Assembly: GCA_947460345.1 (NCBI GenBank)
Contig: CANHGM010000002.1
Span: forward strand, 49,504 to 113,503
DNA from: Bacteroidota bacterium
Lineage (GTDB): Bacteria > Bacteroidota > Bacteroidia > UKL13-3
Direction of reading: 5' to 3'
DNA: 64,000 nt
This document shows positions 45,864 to 56,504 of this stretch, in pieces. Numbering within the stretch: position 1 is the stretch's first letter; the number at the start of each line of letters is the position of its first letter. The translations under genes were made by a program, and so were the position numbers. The notes beneath the pieces were generated by a model. It made no database searches, had not been told where the DNA came from, and saw only the letters and a program-made list of their open reading frames with translations.

Positions 45864-46787
45864 ATGTCACCTTTTGCAATTATTATCATTGTTTTAATCG
45901 TTTTGTTTCTAATTTCTTCTTTTGTTACTGTGCAACAAGGCAATATTGTTGTAGTAACAGTGTTTGGAAAATACCGTAGAATATTATATCCAGGTTTAAA
46001 TTTCAAAATACCTGTGATAGAAAAAGTATTTAGAAAAATAAGTATACAAAACCGTTCGGTAGAGTTAGGATTTCAAGCGGTGACCGTAGACCAAGCCAAT
46101 GTGAATTTTACAGCCATGTTGTTATATGCTGTGATAAACCAAGAAGAAGAAACCATTAAAAATGTAGCCTTTAAGTTTATCGATAATCAAAACTTTATGC
46201 AAGCTTTGATAAGAACCGTAGAAGGAAGTATCAGGGCATTCGTGGCTACTAAAAAACAATCAGAGATTTTATTATTAAGAAGAGAGATTACAGATGCTAT
46301 TAAAGAAAACCTCGATAAAACATTAGAAGAGTGGGGTTATCATTTAATAGATTTACAAATGAATGATATAGCTTTTGACGAAGAAATTATGAAATCTATG
46401 GCAAAAGTAGTGGCGTCAAATAATTTAAAAGCTGCCGCAGAAAATGAAGGTCAAGCATTATTGATAACTAAAACCAAAGCAGCTGAGGCTGATGGGAATG
46501 CTATAAAAATATCAGCAGAAGCTGAAAGGCAAGCGGCTATACTCAGGGGGCAAGCAGTGGCCTCGTTTAGAGAAGAGGTAGCTAAAGGAATGAGCAATGC
46601 AGCTAGAGAAATGGCTGAGCAAAATCTTGACACTTCAATTATATTGTTTGCTATGTGGACAGAAACCATTAAAAACGTTGCTGAAATGGGCAAAGGCAAC
46701 GTTATTTATTTAGACGGTTCAGTTGAAGGAATGCAAAAGACGATGAAAGATATGATGTCTTTAACTATGCTTGATAGAAAACAATAA
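45864..46787 (+). CDS. SPFH/stomatin-like membrane protein
   Basis: A 307-residue membrane scaffold. One N-terminal transmembrane helix (about 3-22) precedes the SPFH domain (VQQGNIVVVTVFGKYRRILYPG, then VDQANVNFTAMLLYAV). A helical Ala/Glu-rich segment (about 185-245, ISAEAERQAAILRGQA) and a short C-terminal region follow. Stomatin relatives form oligomeric rings that organise membrane domains and control proteases. No NfeD partner gene is adjacent. Confidence 0.88.
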   Translation: MSPFAIIIIVLIVLFLISSFVTVQQGNIVVVTVFGKYRRILYPGLNFKIPVIEKVFRKISIQNRSVELGFQAVTVDQANVNFTAMLLYAVINQEEETIKNVAFKFIDNQNFMQALIRTVEGSIRAFVATKKQSEILLLRREITDAIKENLDKTLEEWGYHLIDLQMNDIAFDEEIMKSMAKVVASNNLKAAAENEGQALLITKTKAAEADGNAIKISAEAERQAAILRGQAVASFREEVAKGMSNAAREMAEQNLDTSIILFAMWTETIKNVAEMGKGNVIYLDGSVEGMQKTMKDMMSLTMLDRKQ

Positions 46788-46844
46788 TATTTTTTGATTG
46801 TTCGGTAAGATATTTGCTGACTCATTCGAGAAAATTTTTTATAT

Positions 46845-48359
46845 ATGAAAAAATCAATTTTACTTATCCTTTTTTTCTTTAGTATTTCCTTTTATAGTTT
46901 TTCTCAAGAAAAAACTGAAGCTGATAAAAACGGCTATGAAATTAAAATTAGAATCAAAGGTTATACTTCAGGTCAAGTGTTTTTGGCACATTATGCAGGC
47001 GACAAAACATATTTAGCAGATAGTGGAATGCTGAATAAAGAGGGTTGGGTAGTGTTTAAAGGAAGTAAACCCTTGCAATGCGGTATATACATGGCTGCAT
47101 TAGGCAGAACAAAACTATTTGAGTTTCTAGTGAAAGAACAAAAATTTTCATTGGTTACTGATACCGTAGATTTTGCTAAAAATATCAAAGTAACTGGTTC
47201 ACCTGAAAATGAAATATTTATGACCTATCAAATTAAAGCAGGAGACTTGGGGTATCAAACCTATTTAATTAGAGAGAGATATAAGGCAGCAGAAAAAGCT
47301 GGTGATACTAAACTAGTTGAAGCTTTGAAAGATACTTTTAAGATTATAGCCACTCAAGAGAAAAGTTATTATAAGAAAATCACTACCGAACAACCCAATA
47401 GCATGCTTGCAAAAATATTAAATGCGATGGAAGAAATTGAGGTGCCTGCAGCTGCTAAAAACGACAAGGGACAATTAATTGATACCTCTAGAGTGTATCA
47501 CCAATATTTAATAGATTATTGGAAAAAAGTAGATTTTAGTTGTGAATGTTTGGCATATACACCCATATATATGAACAAACTAAAAAACTATTTCGAAAGG
47601 TATGTAATCCCTCAGCCTGATACCGTAATAAAATGGGCAGATTATGTGATTAATTTATCAAGGTCTAATAAAGAAATTTTTAAACAAACCGTTCAGTGGC
47701 TAACCAATACTTATGCAAATAATAATTATGTATGTATGGATGCTGTGCCAGTTCATTTAATTTTGAAATACTATACTTATGACCAAGCCTTTTGGATGGA
47801 TAGTACAGGCATTCAAACGTCTAGAGCCAGAGCAGAAGCTTTATTACCAACCTTGTGTAATAAAAAAGCACCCAATTTAGAAATGCATGATTCAATTTTA
47901 GAAAAACAACTCATTCAGATTGTGAAGTCTGACTCTGATGTATATTCTAGAAGCAATAAAATTTTAAATGCCATAGCTAAATATAAAACAGTGAGTTTAT
48001 ATGATGTAAAAACGCCATATACTATTTTAATGTTTTGGGACCCGGATTGTAGCCATTGTAAAGCTGAAATGCCGCTAATAGAAGAGATTTATAAAAATTA
48101 TAAAAGCAAAGGTGTTGAAGTATATGCTGCCTGTGTAGAACAAGAGTTTGACAAATGGACCAATTATATCAATGAGAAAAAACTAAATTGGATAAATGTG
48201 ATTGATATATATAACCTTTCTGAGTTTAGAAAGAACTATGATATTAGCAGTACACCCGTTATTTTCTTATTAGACAAAGACAAAAAGATATTAGCTAAAA
48301 AGCTTAATGGCAAAACATTGGAGCAGCTGTTAGAGTTTGAATTTAAAGAGAAAAAGTAA
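46845..48359 (+). CDS. TlpA-like thiol-disulfide oxidoreductase with DUF4369-type N-terminus
   Basis: A periplasmic or outer-membrane-facing protein (504 residues). The signal peptide ends SFSQE. A DUF4369-like beta domain (about 27-130, IRIKGYTSGQVFLAHYAGDK) and a helical DUF5106-like middle follow. A thioredoxin domain (about 365-500) has the CxxC motif in WDPDCSHCKAEMP near residue 402 and the cis-Pro in SSTPVIFLLD. It probably reduces or isomerises disulfides of exported proteins. No cytochrome maturation genes are adjacent. Confidence 0.88.
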   Translation: MKKSILLILFFFSISFYSFSQEKTEADKNGYEIKIRIKGYTSGQVFLAHYAGDKTYLADSGMLNKEGWVVFKGSKPLQCGIYMAALGRTKLFEFLVKEQKFSLVTDTVDFAKNIKVTGSPENEIFMTYQIKAGDLGYQTYLIRERYKAAEKAGDTKLVEALKDTFKIIATQEKSYYKKITTEQPNSMLAKILNAMEEIEVPAAAKNDKGQLIDTSRVYHQYLIDYWKKVDFSCECLAYTPIYMNKLKNYFERYVIPQPDTVIKWADYVINLSRSNKEIFKQTVQWLTNTYANNNYVCMDAVPVHLILKYYTYDQAFWMDSTGIQTSRARAEALLPTLCNKKAPNLEMHDSILEKQLIQIVKSDSDVYSRSNKILNAIAKYKTVSLYDVKTPYTILMFWDPDCSHCKAEMPLIEEIYKNYKSKGVEVYAACVEQEFDKWTNYINEKKLNWINVIDIYNLSEFRKNYDISSTPVIFLLDKDKKILAKKLNGKTLEQLLEFEFKEKK

Positions 48360-48380
48360 TTATAAATTTTATACCTGATA

Positions 48381-48454
48381 GTCATGCTGAATTTATTTCA
48401 GCATCTATATAAATATAGTTCCTAATACAGATCCTGAAACAAGTTCAGGATGAC
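48381..48454. repeat. REP-like nested inverted repeat
   Basis: Two hairpins, ATGCTGAA/TTCAGCAT (48384-48404) and ATCCTGAA/TTCAGGAT (48431-48451), lie inside an outer inverted repeat GTCATGCTGAA/TTCAGGATGAC with one mismatch. Elements of this shape are scattered between genes of many Bacteroidota. It lies between convergent genes. Confidence 0.75.
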
Positions 48455-48513
48455 GCAGTGAAAAGGATACTCATATACATAACGTGAAAGTATATATATA
48501 ATTGATAACATAA

Positions 48514-48549
48514 AAAACGCTCCTAAGTATTAAACTCAGGAGCGTTTTT
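48514..48549. terminator. Bidirectional rho-independent terminator
   Basis: AAAAACGCTCCT pairs perfectly with AGGAGCGTTTTT (12 bp, 12-nt loop) between the convergent TlpA-like and coiled-coil genes. A and T runs on both sides allow function in both directions. Confidence 0.88.
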
Positions 48550-48568
48550 ATTATTAGTTCTAGTTTTA

Positions 48569-49519
48569 TTATTTCAAATCAAAACCACCTTGACCTATTT
48601 GGAAACCTTCGCAGAACACTTCAATATTATAATGCCCTTTGGTATAGTCGTTTCCTTTTTTCCAATAGATAGTTACAGGGTCACCAGAGTTATCAAACGT
48701 AACACTTTTCTTTACGGTGAACATGCTTTGCTGACCATCTTGAACAAATTTGCCCGAGCCAGTTTCTTCTACAAACAAGGTGCTGCCGTTGGGGTCTATA
48801 ATTCTCACATATACATCTTTTGAACCTTTATCAGCTATAGGGTTGTCAGAGAAAGCAAAAGTAATTTTAAGCTGTTCGGTTTTGCTGGCTTTGGTCACAG
48901 GGCTTTCATTTCCATTGCTTTTAATTTTTACACCCTGACCTGATACATTAATAGCACTTAGTTTTTTGGCTAAATTAATTTTGTTTTGATACTCGATATT
49001 TTTGAGCTCATACTTTTCGCTTTTCTTTTCAAGTTCTTTGTTTTCAGATTTTATTTTTGTGTTTTCATCTTTCAGAACCACTATTTCTTCGTTAAGTTTT
49101 TCAATCTCTTTTTGATATTTTTGAGCATAATATTTAAATTTATCGAGTTGCTCTAAGGCACGTTCTAGGTCTTTTTTGCTAATTTTTCTGCTTTTAAGAA
49201 GTTCATTGATTTCAGAAGCACGTCTTGACAATTCCTCATTTCTTTCATCGATGATATCGTTTAGAGAATCATTCTCGCCTCTATAATCTTCCAGTTGAAG
49301 TTTGGTGACACTTAAAATGCTGTCAAGTTCATTTCTTGCACCTTCGGTATCCTCTAGCTTGTCTTCGCTTGCATGCAAAGATGTTTCAGTTTTCTTAAAC
49401 TCAAAAAACAAATAGGCATTAGTCCCAATTAGAAAGAGGATGATAATGATATATATAACCTTAGAATTATCTCTTTTCTTAGGTTTAGTACTTTGAGGTT
49501 GGTTTATATTTTCTTCCAT
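48569..49519 (-). CDS. Membrane-anchored coiled-coil protein of unknown function
   Basis: A 316-residue protein. A Lys-rich cytoplasmic N-terminus, one transmembrane helix (about 22-40), a long coiled coil (about 45-190, E/K/L-rich heptads), and a C-terminal beta-rich domain (about 200-316) with KITFAFSDNP, VRIIDPNGSTLF and HYNIEVFCEGFQIGQGGF. The arrangement suggests a periplasmic rod ending in an Ig-like head. Similar Bacteroidota genes are annotated hypothetical. It is monocistronic with a terminator downstream. Confidence 0.75.
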   Translation of the reverse strand: MEENINQPQSTKPKKRDNSKVIYIIIILFLIGTNAYLFFEFKKTETSLHASEDKLEDTEGARNELDSILSVTKLQLEDYRGENDSLNDIIDERNEELSRRASEINELLKSRKISKKDLERALEQLDKFKYYAQKYQKEIEKLNEEIVVLKDENTKIKSENKELEKKSEKYELKNIEYQNKINLAKKLSAINVSGQGVKIKSNGNESPVTKASKTEQLKITFAFSDNPIADKGSKDVYVRIIDPNGSTLFVEETGSGKFVQDGQQSMFTVKKSVTFDNSGDPVTIYWKKGNDYTKGHYNIEVFCEGFQIGQGGFDLK

Positions 49520-49886
49520 AATGATGTTGCGAAATTATTAAGTAACTATATTATTCTAACTTATTTTTCTCCTCAATATTGTGATAAAGATTTAAAAGTG
49601 TCTAAAAAATAAAACAAAAAAAAGTTATTACCTATTATAACATTGAATTGAATTTATTACATGGTTGAAAAATGAAGCTTAAAAAAGAGTAAAAAGCTTT
49701 AGAATTATTTGACAAAATATTTAGATTCAATTGTGTTGCAAAAACAATCTTGAACTTTGAATCTATATTTAAAAATTTCATAATCAACGCATTGATATAC
49801 TTACAACAATATTTCATTTTGAACTAAAAATATTGAATTTGATGCCTACTTTTGCACCCGAAAAAATAGAATTTAATCACAATTAA
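49520..49886. other. 367-bp intergenic region upstream of atpD
   Basis: Very AT-rich, divergent region. It holds the probable atpD promoter at its right end and otherwise only short A/T runs. A 60-codon minus-strand frame (49635-49817) has no signal peptide, family motif or promoter and is not credible as a gene. No tRNA or structured RNA was recognised. Confidence 0.6.
49847..49854 (+). promoter_or_regulatory. Putative -7 promoter element for atpDC
   Basis: TACTTTTG matches TAnnTTTG, 32 nt before the atpD ATG. TTG triplets occur upstream, but none at the ideal spacing. Confidence 0.5.
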
Positions 49887-51392
<1,506 letters not shown>

Positions 51393-51396
51393 TCAC

Positions 51397-51627
51397 ATGC
51401 AATTAGATATCCTCACACCTGATAAAGTTTTATATTCTGGCGAAGTTACCGGCGTTAAATTGCCAGGTGCAAAAGGCTCGTTCGAAATATTAAATAATCA
51501 CGCTCCTATAGTGTCAAAACTTAATGCTGGTTCTATAAGAGTAAGATCTAAAGAAGGTGACCAATCTTTTGAAATTAAAGGTGGTGTTGTAGAATTAATA
51601 AACAACAAAATCACTGTATTAGCATAA
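51397..51627 (+). CDS. atpC: F0F1 ATP synthase subunit epsilon (short form)
   Basis: Only 76 residues, corresponding to the N-terminal beta sandwich (LDILTPDKVLYSGEVTGVKLPG, FEILNNHAPIVS, GGVVELINNKITVLA). The C-terminal helical hairpin that inhibits ATP hydrolysis in E. coli and Bacillus is absent. The protein should still couple the gamma subunit to the c-ring but cannot form the extended inhibitory state. Short epsilons of this kind occur in other Bacteroidota. Confidence 0.95.
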   Translation: MQLDILTPDKVLYSGEVTGVKLPGAKGSFEILNNHAPIVSKLNAGSIRVRSKEGDQSFEIKGGVVELINNKITVLA

Positions 51628-51646
51628 TTAATACTAAAAATATATT

Positions 51647-51677
51647 ACCCGGCTTCTTTCAAGAGGTCGGGTTTTTT
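51647..51677 (+). terminator. Rho-independent terminator after atpDC
   Basis: ACCCG pairs with CGGGT, extended by weaker pairs around an internal CTT/AAG, followed by six T's, 19 bp past atpC. Confidence 0.8.
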
Positions 51678-51689
51678 ATTTATAAAAAT

Positions 51690-52541
51690 CTATAGTTTTA
51701 TAAGTTGAACAATTTGAAATAGACTTTGCTTTTTTAAATTGTCTTTCCTCTTTTGAGTAATAATAAAAGCTTTGTTAGCCCCGCCAATGTAGTATCTGTG
51801 AAACCATGGGTACACACTTAAAAATGCGTCTAAGACGGTGTAGTTATATGCTGTAACGGCGTATAAGGTACCTAATCCTAAAGTAAGAACAAAGGAGTTT
51901 ATGGCATTTTTATAGTCATGAGCATATAATTGGCCACTTCCCGGAATTATTTTACTCATAATTTTAGCTTTTTTCGGACTTATTTTTTCTATTTCTTTCA
52001 CCTTTAAAAGCATTAAGTGAAGTGTTTTTTTGTTATTTGAATCTGGAGTTAATAACGAAAAATTATTTTCGGCACTATCTAACATTCCTTTAAAATAAAA
52101 AAATACAGCCTTGTAAAATATTTTCTGATTTAGCTGTGAATCGTTTAAATGATAGGACATGTTTTCAAGTTCAGCCAAACCGTCCATATATCTTGATAAG
52201 GAAAGTAAACATTTACTTTTTAATATGATACATTCGTTTTTAAGAATAGAATCGTTTTGAGAGAAAAAACTCACATCATAACATTCAGCAGCTTCTTCAA
52301 ATTTGTTTAATTCAAAGTAGCAATCCCCCATTTTTTTAAAAATGCTTTTAGTGTAACTAGCAGTAGAATCAAAATAAGCAATTCTTTTATATAATTTTAT
52401 TGCATCAGCATATTTTGCATCATGCATATATTGTTCTGCTAAATTGTTGCTAGACACTATATCTTGAGCAAACAATTGATGTTGCAGGAGGTAAAATGTA
52501 ATTGTTAAAAAGATGTATCTAACTGGTTTAAAACTTATCAT
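51690..52541 (-). CDS. TPR-containing exported protein with C-terminal membrane segment
   Basis: A 283-residue protein. The signal peptide ends LFAQ. Three or so tetratricopeptide repeats follow (about 35-185; AEQYMHDAKYADAIKLYKRIA, KMGDCYFELNKFEEAAECYDV). A C-terminal part has PGSGQLYAHDYKNAINSFVLTLGLG, a hydrophobic pair like those of TM2/DUF5683-type proteins. An upstream ATG at 52562 would add seven residues; 52541 gives the more compact signal. Probably an envelope protein-interaction adaptor; partner unknown. It is divergent from radA. Confidence 0.75.
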   Translation of the reverse strand: MISFKPVRYIFLTITFYLLQHQLFAQDIVSSNNLAEQYMHDAKYADAIKLYKRIAYFDSTASYTKSIFKKMGDCYFELNKFEEAAECYDVSFFSQNDSILKNECIILKSKCLLSLSRYMDGLAELENMSYHLNDSQLNQKIFYKAVFFYFKGMLDSAENNFSLLTPDSNNKKTLHLMLLKVKEIEKISPKKAKIMSKIIPGSGQLYAHDYKNAINSFVLTLGLGTLYAVTAYNYTVLDAFLSVYPWFHRYYIGGANKAFIITQKRKDNLKKQSLFQIVQLIKL

Positions 52542-52618
52542 ATATAGGTGACTCACTATCATAAAAGACGTGTTAATATTGTATCTAAAATTAAGCTTTA
52601 ATTATCTTATGCAATAAT

Positions 52619-53974
52619 ATGGCAAAAATCAATACTGTTTATCTCTGTCAAAATTGTGGTCATAGTGCTGCAAAATGGTTAGGCAAATGCCCTTCATGTG
52701 GGCAATGGAATACTTTTGTTGAAGAGTATGTTACTAAAGAAAGCAAATCAAAACCGCTTTTACCAAGCTCCACAAAAGCAATTCCGCTAAAAGAAGTAGT
52801 GAGCAGTGAAACCCAAAGATATGTTACTAAAGACCATGAATTGAATAGGGTATTGGGAGGCGGCATAGTGCCTGGTTCATTGGTGTTGATTGGAGGCGAA
52901 CCTGGTATAGGCAAATCTACTTTAATGTTACAAGCAGCCATTCAAATGACAGGTGTAAAAGTCTTATATATATCAGGCGAAGAAAGTGAATCACAAATAA
53001 AATTAAGGGCTGAAAGAATAAGTGGAGAGAACCCTGAATGTTATATATGCACTGAAGTTAAAACCCAAGCTATAGTCCATTTAGCTAAAGAACTCCGACC
53101 TTCTTTGGTAGTCATAGATTCTATACAAACCCTCAGAAATGAATATATAGAATCGGCACCGGGCAGTGTTTCACAAATTAGAGAATGTACATCAGATTTG
53201 ATGCGATTTGCTAAAGATGAAAACATTCCTGTTTTTTTAATAGGCCATATAACTAAAGATGGAAGTATTGCTGGGCCAAAAATATTAGAACATATGGTTG
53301 ATACGGTGTTGCAATTTGAAGGCGACAGACACAATACATATAGAATTCTACGTACCATTAAAAACAGGTTTGGCTCAACTTCCGAAATTGGTATATATGA
53401 AATGCAAGGTACCGGACTCAGACAAGTTTCAAATCCATCTGAAATACTTATTTCGCAAAGAGATGAACAAGTAAGTGGAATTTCAATTTCTTCTGCTTTA
53501 GAAGGTTTAAGGCCATTGTTAATAGAAACCCAAGCCTTGGTAAGTAGTGCAGTTTATGGCACCCCACAACGCACTGCCAATGGTTATGATGGTAAGCGTT
53601 TAAATATGTTGTTGGCCGTATTAGAAAAAAAATGCGGGTTTAGGTTGGCAGTACAAGACGTGTTTGTAAATATAGCAGGAGGACTTAGAATAGATGACCC
53701 AGGGATAGACTTGGGGATTGTTTCAGCTATACTTAGTAGTTATCATGATATACCCTTGTCAGATAAAGCAGTTTTTGTGGGAGAGGTAGGCTTGTCAGGA
53801 GAAATTAGATCGATAAGCAGGGCTGAACAAAGAATAAATGAGGCCTCAAAATTGGGCTATGAAGATATATATATATCCAAATCAAGTTTATCTGGTTTGA
53901 ACTTAAAAAAGTTGCCAATTAGAGTTCACGCTGTCTCAAGAATGGATGAGTTTTTTAGTTTGGTTTTTGGGTGA
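52619..53974 (+). CDS. radA: DNA repair protein RadA
   Basis: RecA-related branch-migration helicase (451 residues). The N-terminal zinc finger is C10-x2-C13-x10-C24-x2-C27 (ending PSCGQW). Walker A GGEPGIGKST is near residue 95, the RadA-specific KNRFG motif is present, and a C-terminal Lon-protease-like domain (about 280-450, without the catalytic Ser-Lys function) includes VFVNIAGGLRIDDPGIDLG. All regions are intact. Confidence 0.96.
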   Translation: MAKINTVYLCQNCGHSAAKWLGKCPSCGQWNTFVEEYVTKESKSKPLLPSSTKAIPLKEVVSSETQRYVTKDHELNRVLGGGIVPGSLVLIGGEPGIGKSTLMLQAAIQMTGVKVLYISGEESESQIKLRAERISGENPECYICTEVKTQAIVHLAKELRPSLVVIDSIQTLRNEYIESAPGSVSQIRECTSDLMRFAKDENIPVFLIGHITKDGSIAGPKILEHMVDTVLQFEGDRHNTYRILRTIKNRFGSTSEIGIYEMQGTGLRQVSNPSEILISQRDEQVSGISISSALEGLRPLLIETQALVSSAVYGTPQRTANGYDGKRLNMLLAVLEKKCGFRLAVQDVFVNIAGGLRIDDPGIDLGIVSAILSSYHDIPLSDKAVFVGEVGLSGEIRSISRAEQRINEASKLGYEDIYISKSSLSGLNLKKLPIRVHAVSRMDEFFSLVFG

Positions 53975-54022
53975 GAACACCTTTTAATATTTAGATTTAA
54001 ATATTAAGTTAAAATCAAGCTT

Positions 54023-54038
54023 CATGACAAAAGTCATG
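54023..54038. promoter_or_regulatory. Palindrome upstream of the hmgA-paa operon (candidate operator)
   Basis: CATGAC and GTCATG arms (6 bp, perfect) flank AAAA, 85 bp before the hmgA ATG. A partial second dyad (TTGTCTGACAA) follows at 54042-54052. No TAnnTTTG box precedes hmgA, consistent with a regulated rather than a housekeeping promoter. The regulator is unknown. Confidence 0.45.
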
Positions 54039-54122
54039 TTTTTGTCTGACAACAATCATAAATTGAGGATATACAGTTAAGATAATTTTACACCCTGAAA
54101 ATTAACTTAATTTAGTAGTATC

Positions 54123-55310
54123 ATGCCAATGTATCGTCAAGTAGGAATTATTCCACATAAGCGTCATATCGTTTTTCGTCAACCTAATGGGAACTTATAT
54201 CACGAAGAGCTATTCGGGACAGAAGGTTTCTCAGGGGTTTCGTCATTGGTTTACCACATAAATCCACCTACCATGGTTAAAGAATTTGGGAAGCCATATA
54301 GCATCAAGCCAGAAATAGCTATTGAAGATAATCTTCAAGCAAGAAGTTATTTAGGCTTTGAAGTAGCACCCGAAGATGACTATATAAAAAGTAGAAAAGT
54401 ACTTTTTATGAACGATGATTTACAAATAGGTTTAGCCTCTCCTAAGCAAAGTATGACAGACTATTTCTTTAAAAATGGAGATGCAGACGAAATGCTATTT
54501 ATACACAGAGGCAAAGGCACCCTTAAAACGATGTATGGCAATGTTGCTTTTGAATATGGTGATTATATAATTATACCAAGAGGCACCGTTTACCAAATAG
54601 ATTTTGAAACAACTGATAATAAAATATTGTTCATAGAGTCGTCTAGTCCAATTGAAACACCCGCACGTTACAGAAATCAATATGGTCAGTTTTTAGAAAA
54701 TTCTCCATTTTGTGAAAGAGATTTAAAACTTCCTATTGATATGGAAACCCATGATGAATTGGGTGAATTTGTAATCAACATTAAAAAGCGTGGATTAATA
54801 TATCCATATACCTACGAAACGCATCCATTTGATGTGGTTGGTTATGATGGTTGCAGCTATCCTTATGCAATTTCCATTTTTAATTTCGAACCTATTACTG
54901 GGCGTATTCATATGCCACCTCCTATACATCAACAATTTCAAGCTAATAACTTTGTGGTATGCTCATTTGTGCCTCGTTTGTATGATTATCATCCATTAGC
55001 AATACCTGCTCCTTATCACCACAGCAATATAGATAGCGATGAGTTGTTATACTATGTTGATGGAGATTTTATGAGTAGAAACAACATACAAAAAGGTCAA
55101 ATTACTTTGCATCCCGCTGGGCTTCCTCATGGTCCTCATCCGGGTGCTATAGAAAGGAGTATTGGTAAAAAGGCTACAGAAGAATTAGCTGTGATGATAG
55201 ACCCTTTTAAGCCAGTAAAAATTACTACTGAAGCTTTAAAATTAGAAGTGCCTGACTATTATTTGTCTTGGCTTAATCATACCCCTCAAAAAGAATTAAC
55301 TACTATATAA
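54123..55310 (+). CDS. hmgA: Homogentisate 1,2-dioxygenase
   Basis: Non-haem Fe(II) ring-cleaving dioxygenase that turns homogentisate into maleylacetoacetate (395 residues, cupin fold). The Fe ligands are the His/Glu/His set: His in APYHHSN, Glu in DELLYYVDGDF and His in PAGLPHGPHPG. The N-terminus (RQVGIIPHKRH, EELFGTEGFSG) is family-typical. It is the first gene of a nine-gene, same-strand run with gaps of 18 bp or less, and hpd, which makes its substrate, follows 15 bp later. Confidence 0.95.
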   Translation: MPMYRQVGIIPHKRHIVFRQPNGNLYHEELFGTEGFSGVSSLVYHINPPTMVKEFGKPYSIKPEIAIEDNLQARSYLGFEVAPEDDYIKSRKVLFMNDDLQIGLASPKQSMTDYFFKNGDADEMLFIHRGKGTLKTMYGNVAFEYGDYIIIPRGTVYQIDFETTDNKILFIESSSPIETPARYRNQYGQFLENSPFCERDLKLPIDMETHDELGEFVINIKKRGLIYPYTYETHPFDVVGYDGCSYPYAISIFNFEPITGRIHMPPPIHQQFQANNFVVCSFVPRLYDYHPLAIPAPYHHSNIDSDELLYYVDGDFMSRNNIQKGQITLHPAGLPHGPHPGAIERSIGKKATEELAVMIDPFKPVKITTEALKLEVPDYYLSWLNHTPQKELTTI

Positions 55311-55325
55311 TAAAAAAAATATATA

Positions 55326-56486
55326 ATGGAAACAGCAGATTTAACATCCGTAAAAAATTACCAATATTCAGAAACAGAAAAAGTTTTTGAAAAAGCACAA
55401 GACTTCTTACCTATTAATGGAACTGACTATGTAGAGCTTTATGTAGGTAACGCAAAACAAGCAGCTCATTATTATAAAACAGCTTTAGGTTTTCAAGATT
55501 TGGCATATGCAGGGCTTGAAACTGGCGTTAGAGATAAGACTTCCTATGTGTTGCAACAAGGCAAAATAAGGTTAGTCTTAACCACACCGTTTGAAACTGA
55601 TAGTGATATTGCAAAACACTTAAATAAACATGGTGATGGGGTGAAGGTGATAGCACTTTGGGTGAATGATGCCTATGATGCTTTTCATCAAACAGTATCA
55701 AGAGGTGCTAAACCATATATACAACCTGAAACCATCACTGATAAAGATGGCACTATTAAAAGAGCAGGAATTCATACTTATGGCGATACTGTTCATATAT
55801 TCATAGAAAGGAAAGATTACAACGGGGTGTTTTTACCAGGTTTTGAAGAATATAAAACAGAGTATAATCCAATACCTACAGGCCTAAAATATATAGACCA
55901 TATGGTAGGAAATGTAGAACTTGGTGCTATGAACCAATGGGCCGACTTTTATGGCAATGTGATGGGTTTTGCAAATTTGGTTACCTTTGATGATAAAGAT
56001 ATTTCTACTGAATATACAGCTCTGATGAGCAAAGTAATGTCTAACGGAAATGGGTATATCAAATTCCCTATTAATGAACCAGCTTTAGGTAAAAAGAAAT
56101 CGCAAGTTGAAGAATATCTAGATTTTTATAACGGCCCAGGATGCCAACATATTGCTGTGGCAACTGATGATATCGTATTTACTATATCAGAAATGCGTAA
56201 ACGTGGTGTCGAGTTCTTATATGTTCCAGGCAGTTATTATGATACCGTGAAAGACAGAGTAGGTATTATAGAAGAAGATTTAGAAGAACTAAAAAAATGG
56301 GGCATCATGGTAGATAGAGATGAAGAAGGTTATTTGTTGCAAATTTTCACTAAACCAGTTGAAGACCGTCCTACTTTGTTTTTTGAAATCATACAAAGAA
56401 AAGGAGCTAAGTCTTTTGGTAAAGGAAATTTTCAAGCATTGTTTGAAAGTATTGAAGCAGAGCAAGCCAGAAGAGGAACATTGTAA
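55326..56486 (+). CDS. hpd: 4-hydroxyphenylpyruvate dioxygenase
   Basis: Fe(II) dioxygenase of the vicinal-oxygen-chelate fold converting 4-hydroxyphenylpyruvate to homogentisate (386 residues). Two VOC halves are visible. The facial triad is His in YIDHMVGNV, His in GCQHIAVATDD and Glu in TLFFEIIQR; GNFQALFESIE is the usual C-terminal helix over the active site. It is the second gene of the operon. Fumarylacetoacetase and maleylacetoacetate isomerase genes are not in the window. Confidence 0.96.
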   Translation: METADLTSVKNYQYSETEKVFEKAQDFLPINGTDYVELYVGNAKQAAHYYKTALGFQDLAYAGLETGVRDKTSYVLQQGKIRLVLTTPFETDSDIAKHLNKHGDGVKVIALWVNDAYDAFHQTVSRGAKPYIQPETITDKDGTIKRAGIHTYGDTVHIFIERKDYNGVFLPGFEEYKTEYNPIPTGLKYIDHMVGNVELGAMNQWADFYGNVMGFANLVTFDDKDISTEYTALMSKVMSNGNGYIKFPINEPALGKKKSQVEEYLDFYNGPGCQHIAVATDDIVFTISEMRKRGVEFLYVPGSYYDTVKDRVGIIEEDLEELKKWGIMVDRDEEGYLLQIFTKPVEDRPTLFFEIIQRKGAKSFGKGNFQALFESIEAEQARRGTL

Positions 56487-56504
56487 TATATATAATAAAT
56501 TTAA

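Noticed and set aside
49635..49817. 60-codon minus-strand frame in the intergenic region before atpD
   Set aside because: Composition is that of random AT-rich DNA, with no promoter box or signal peptide.
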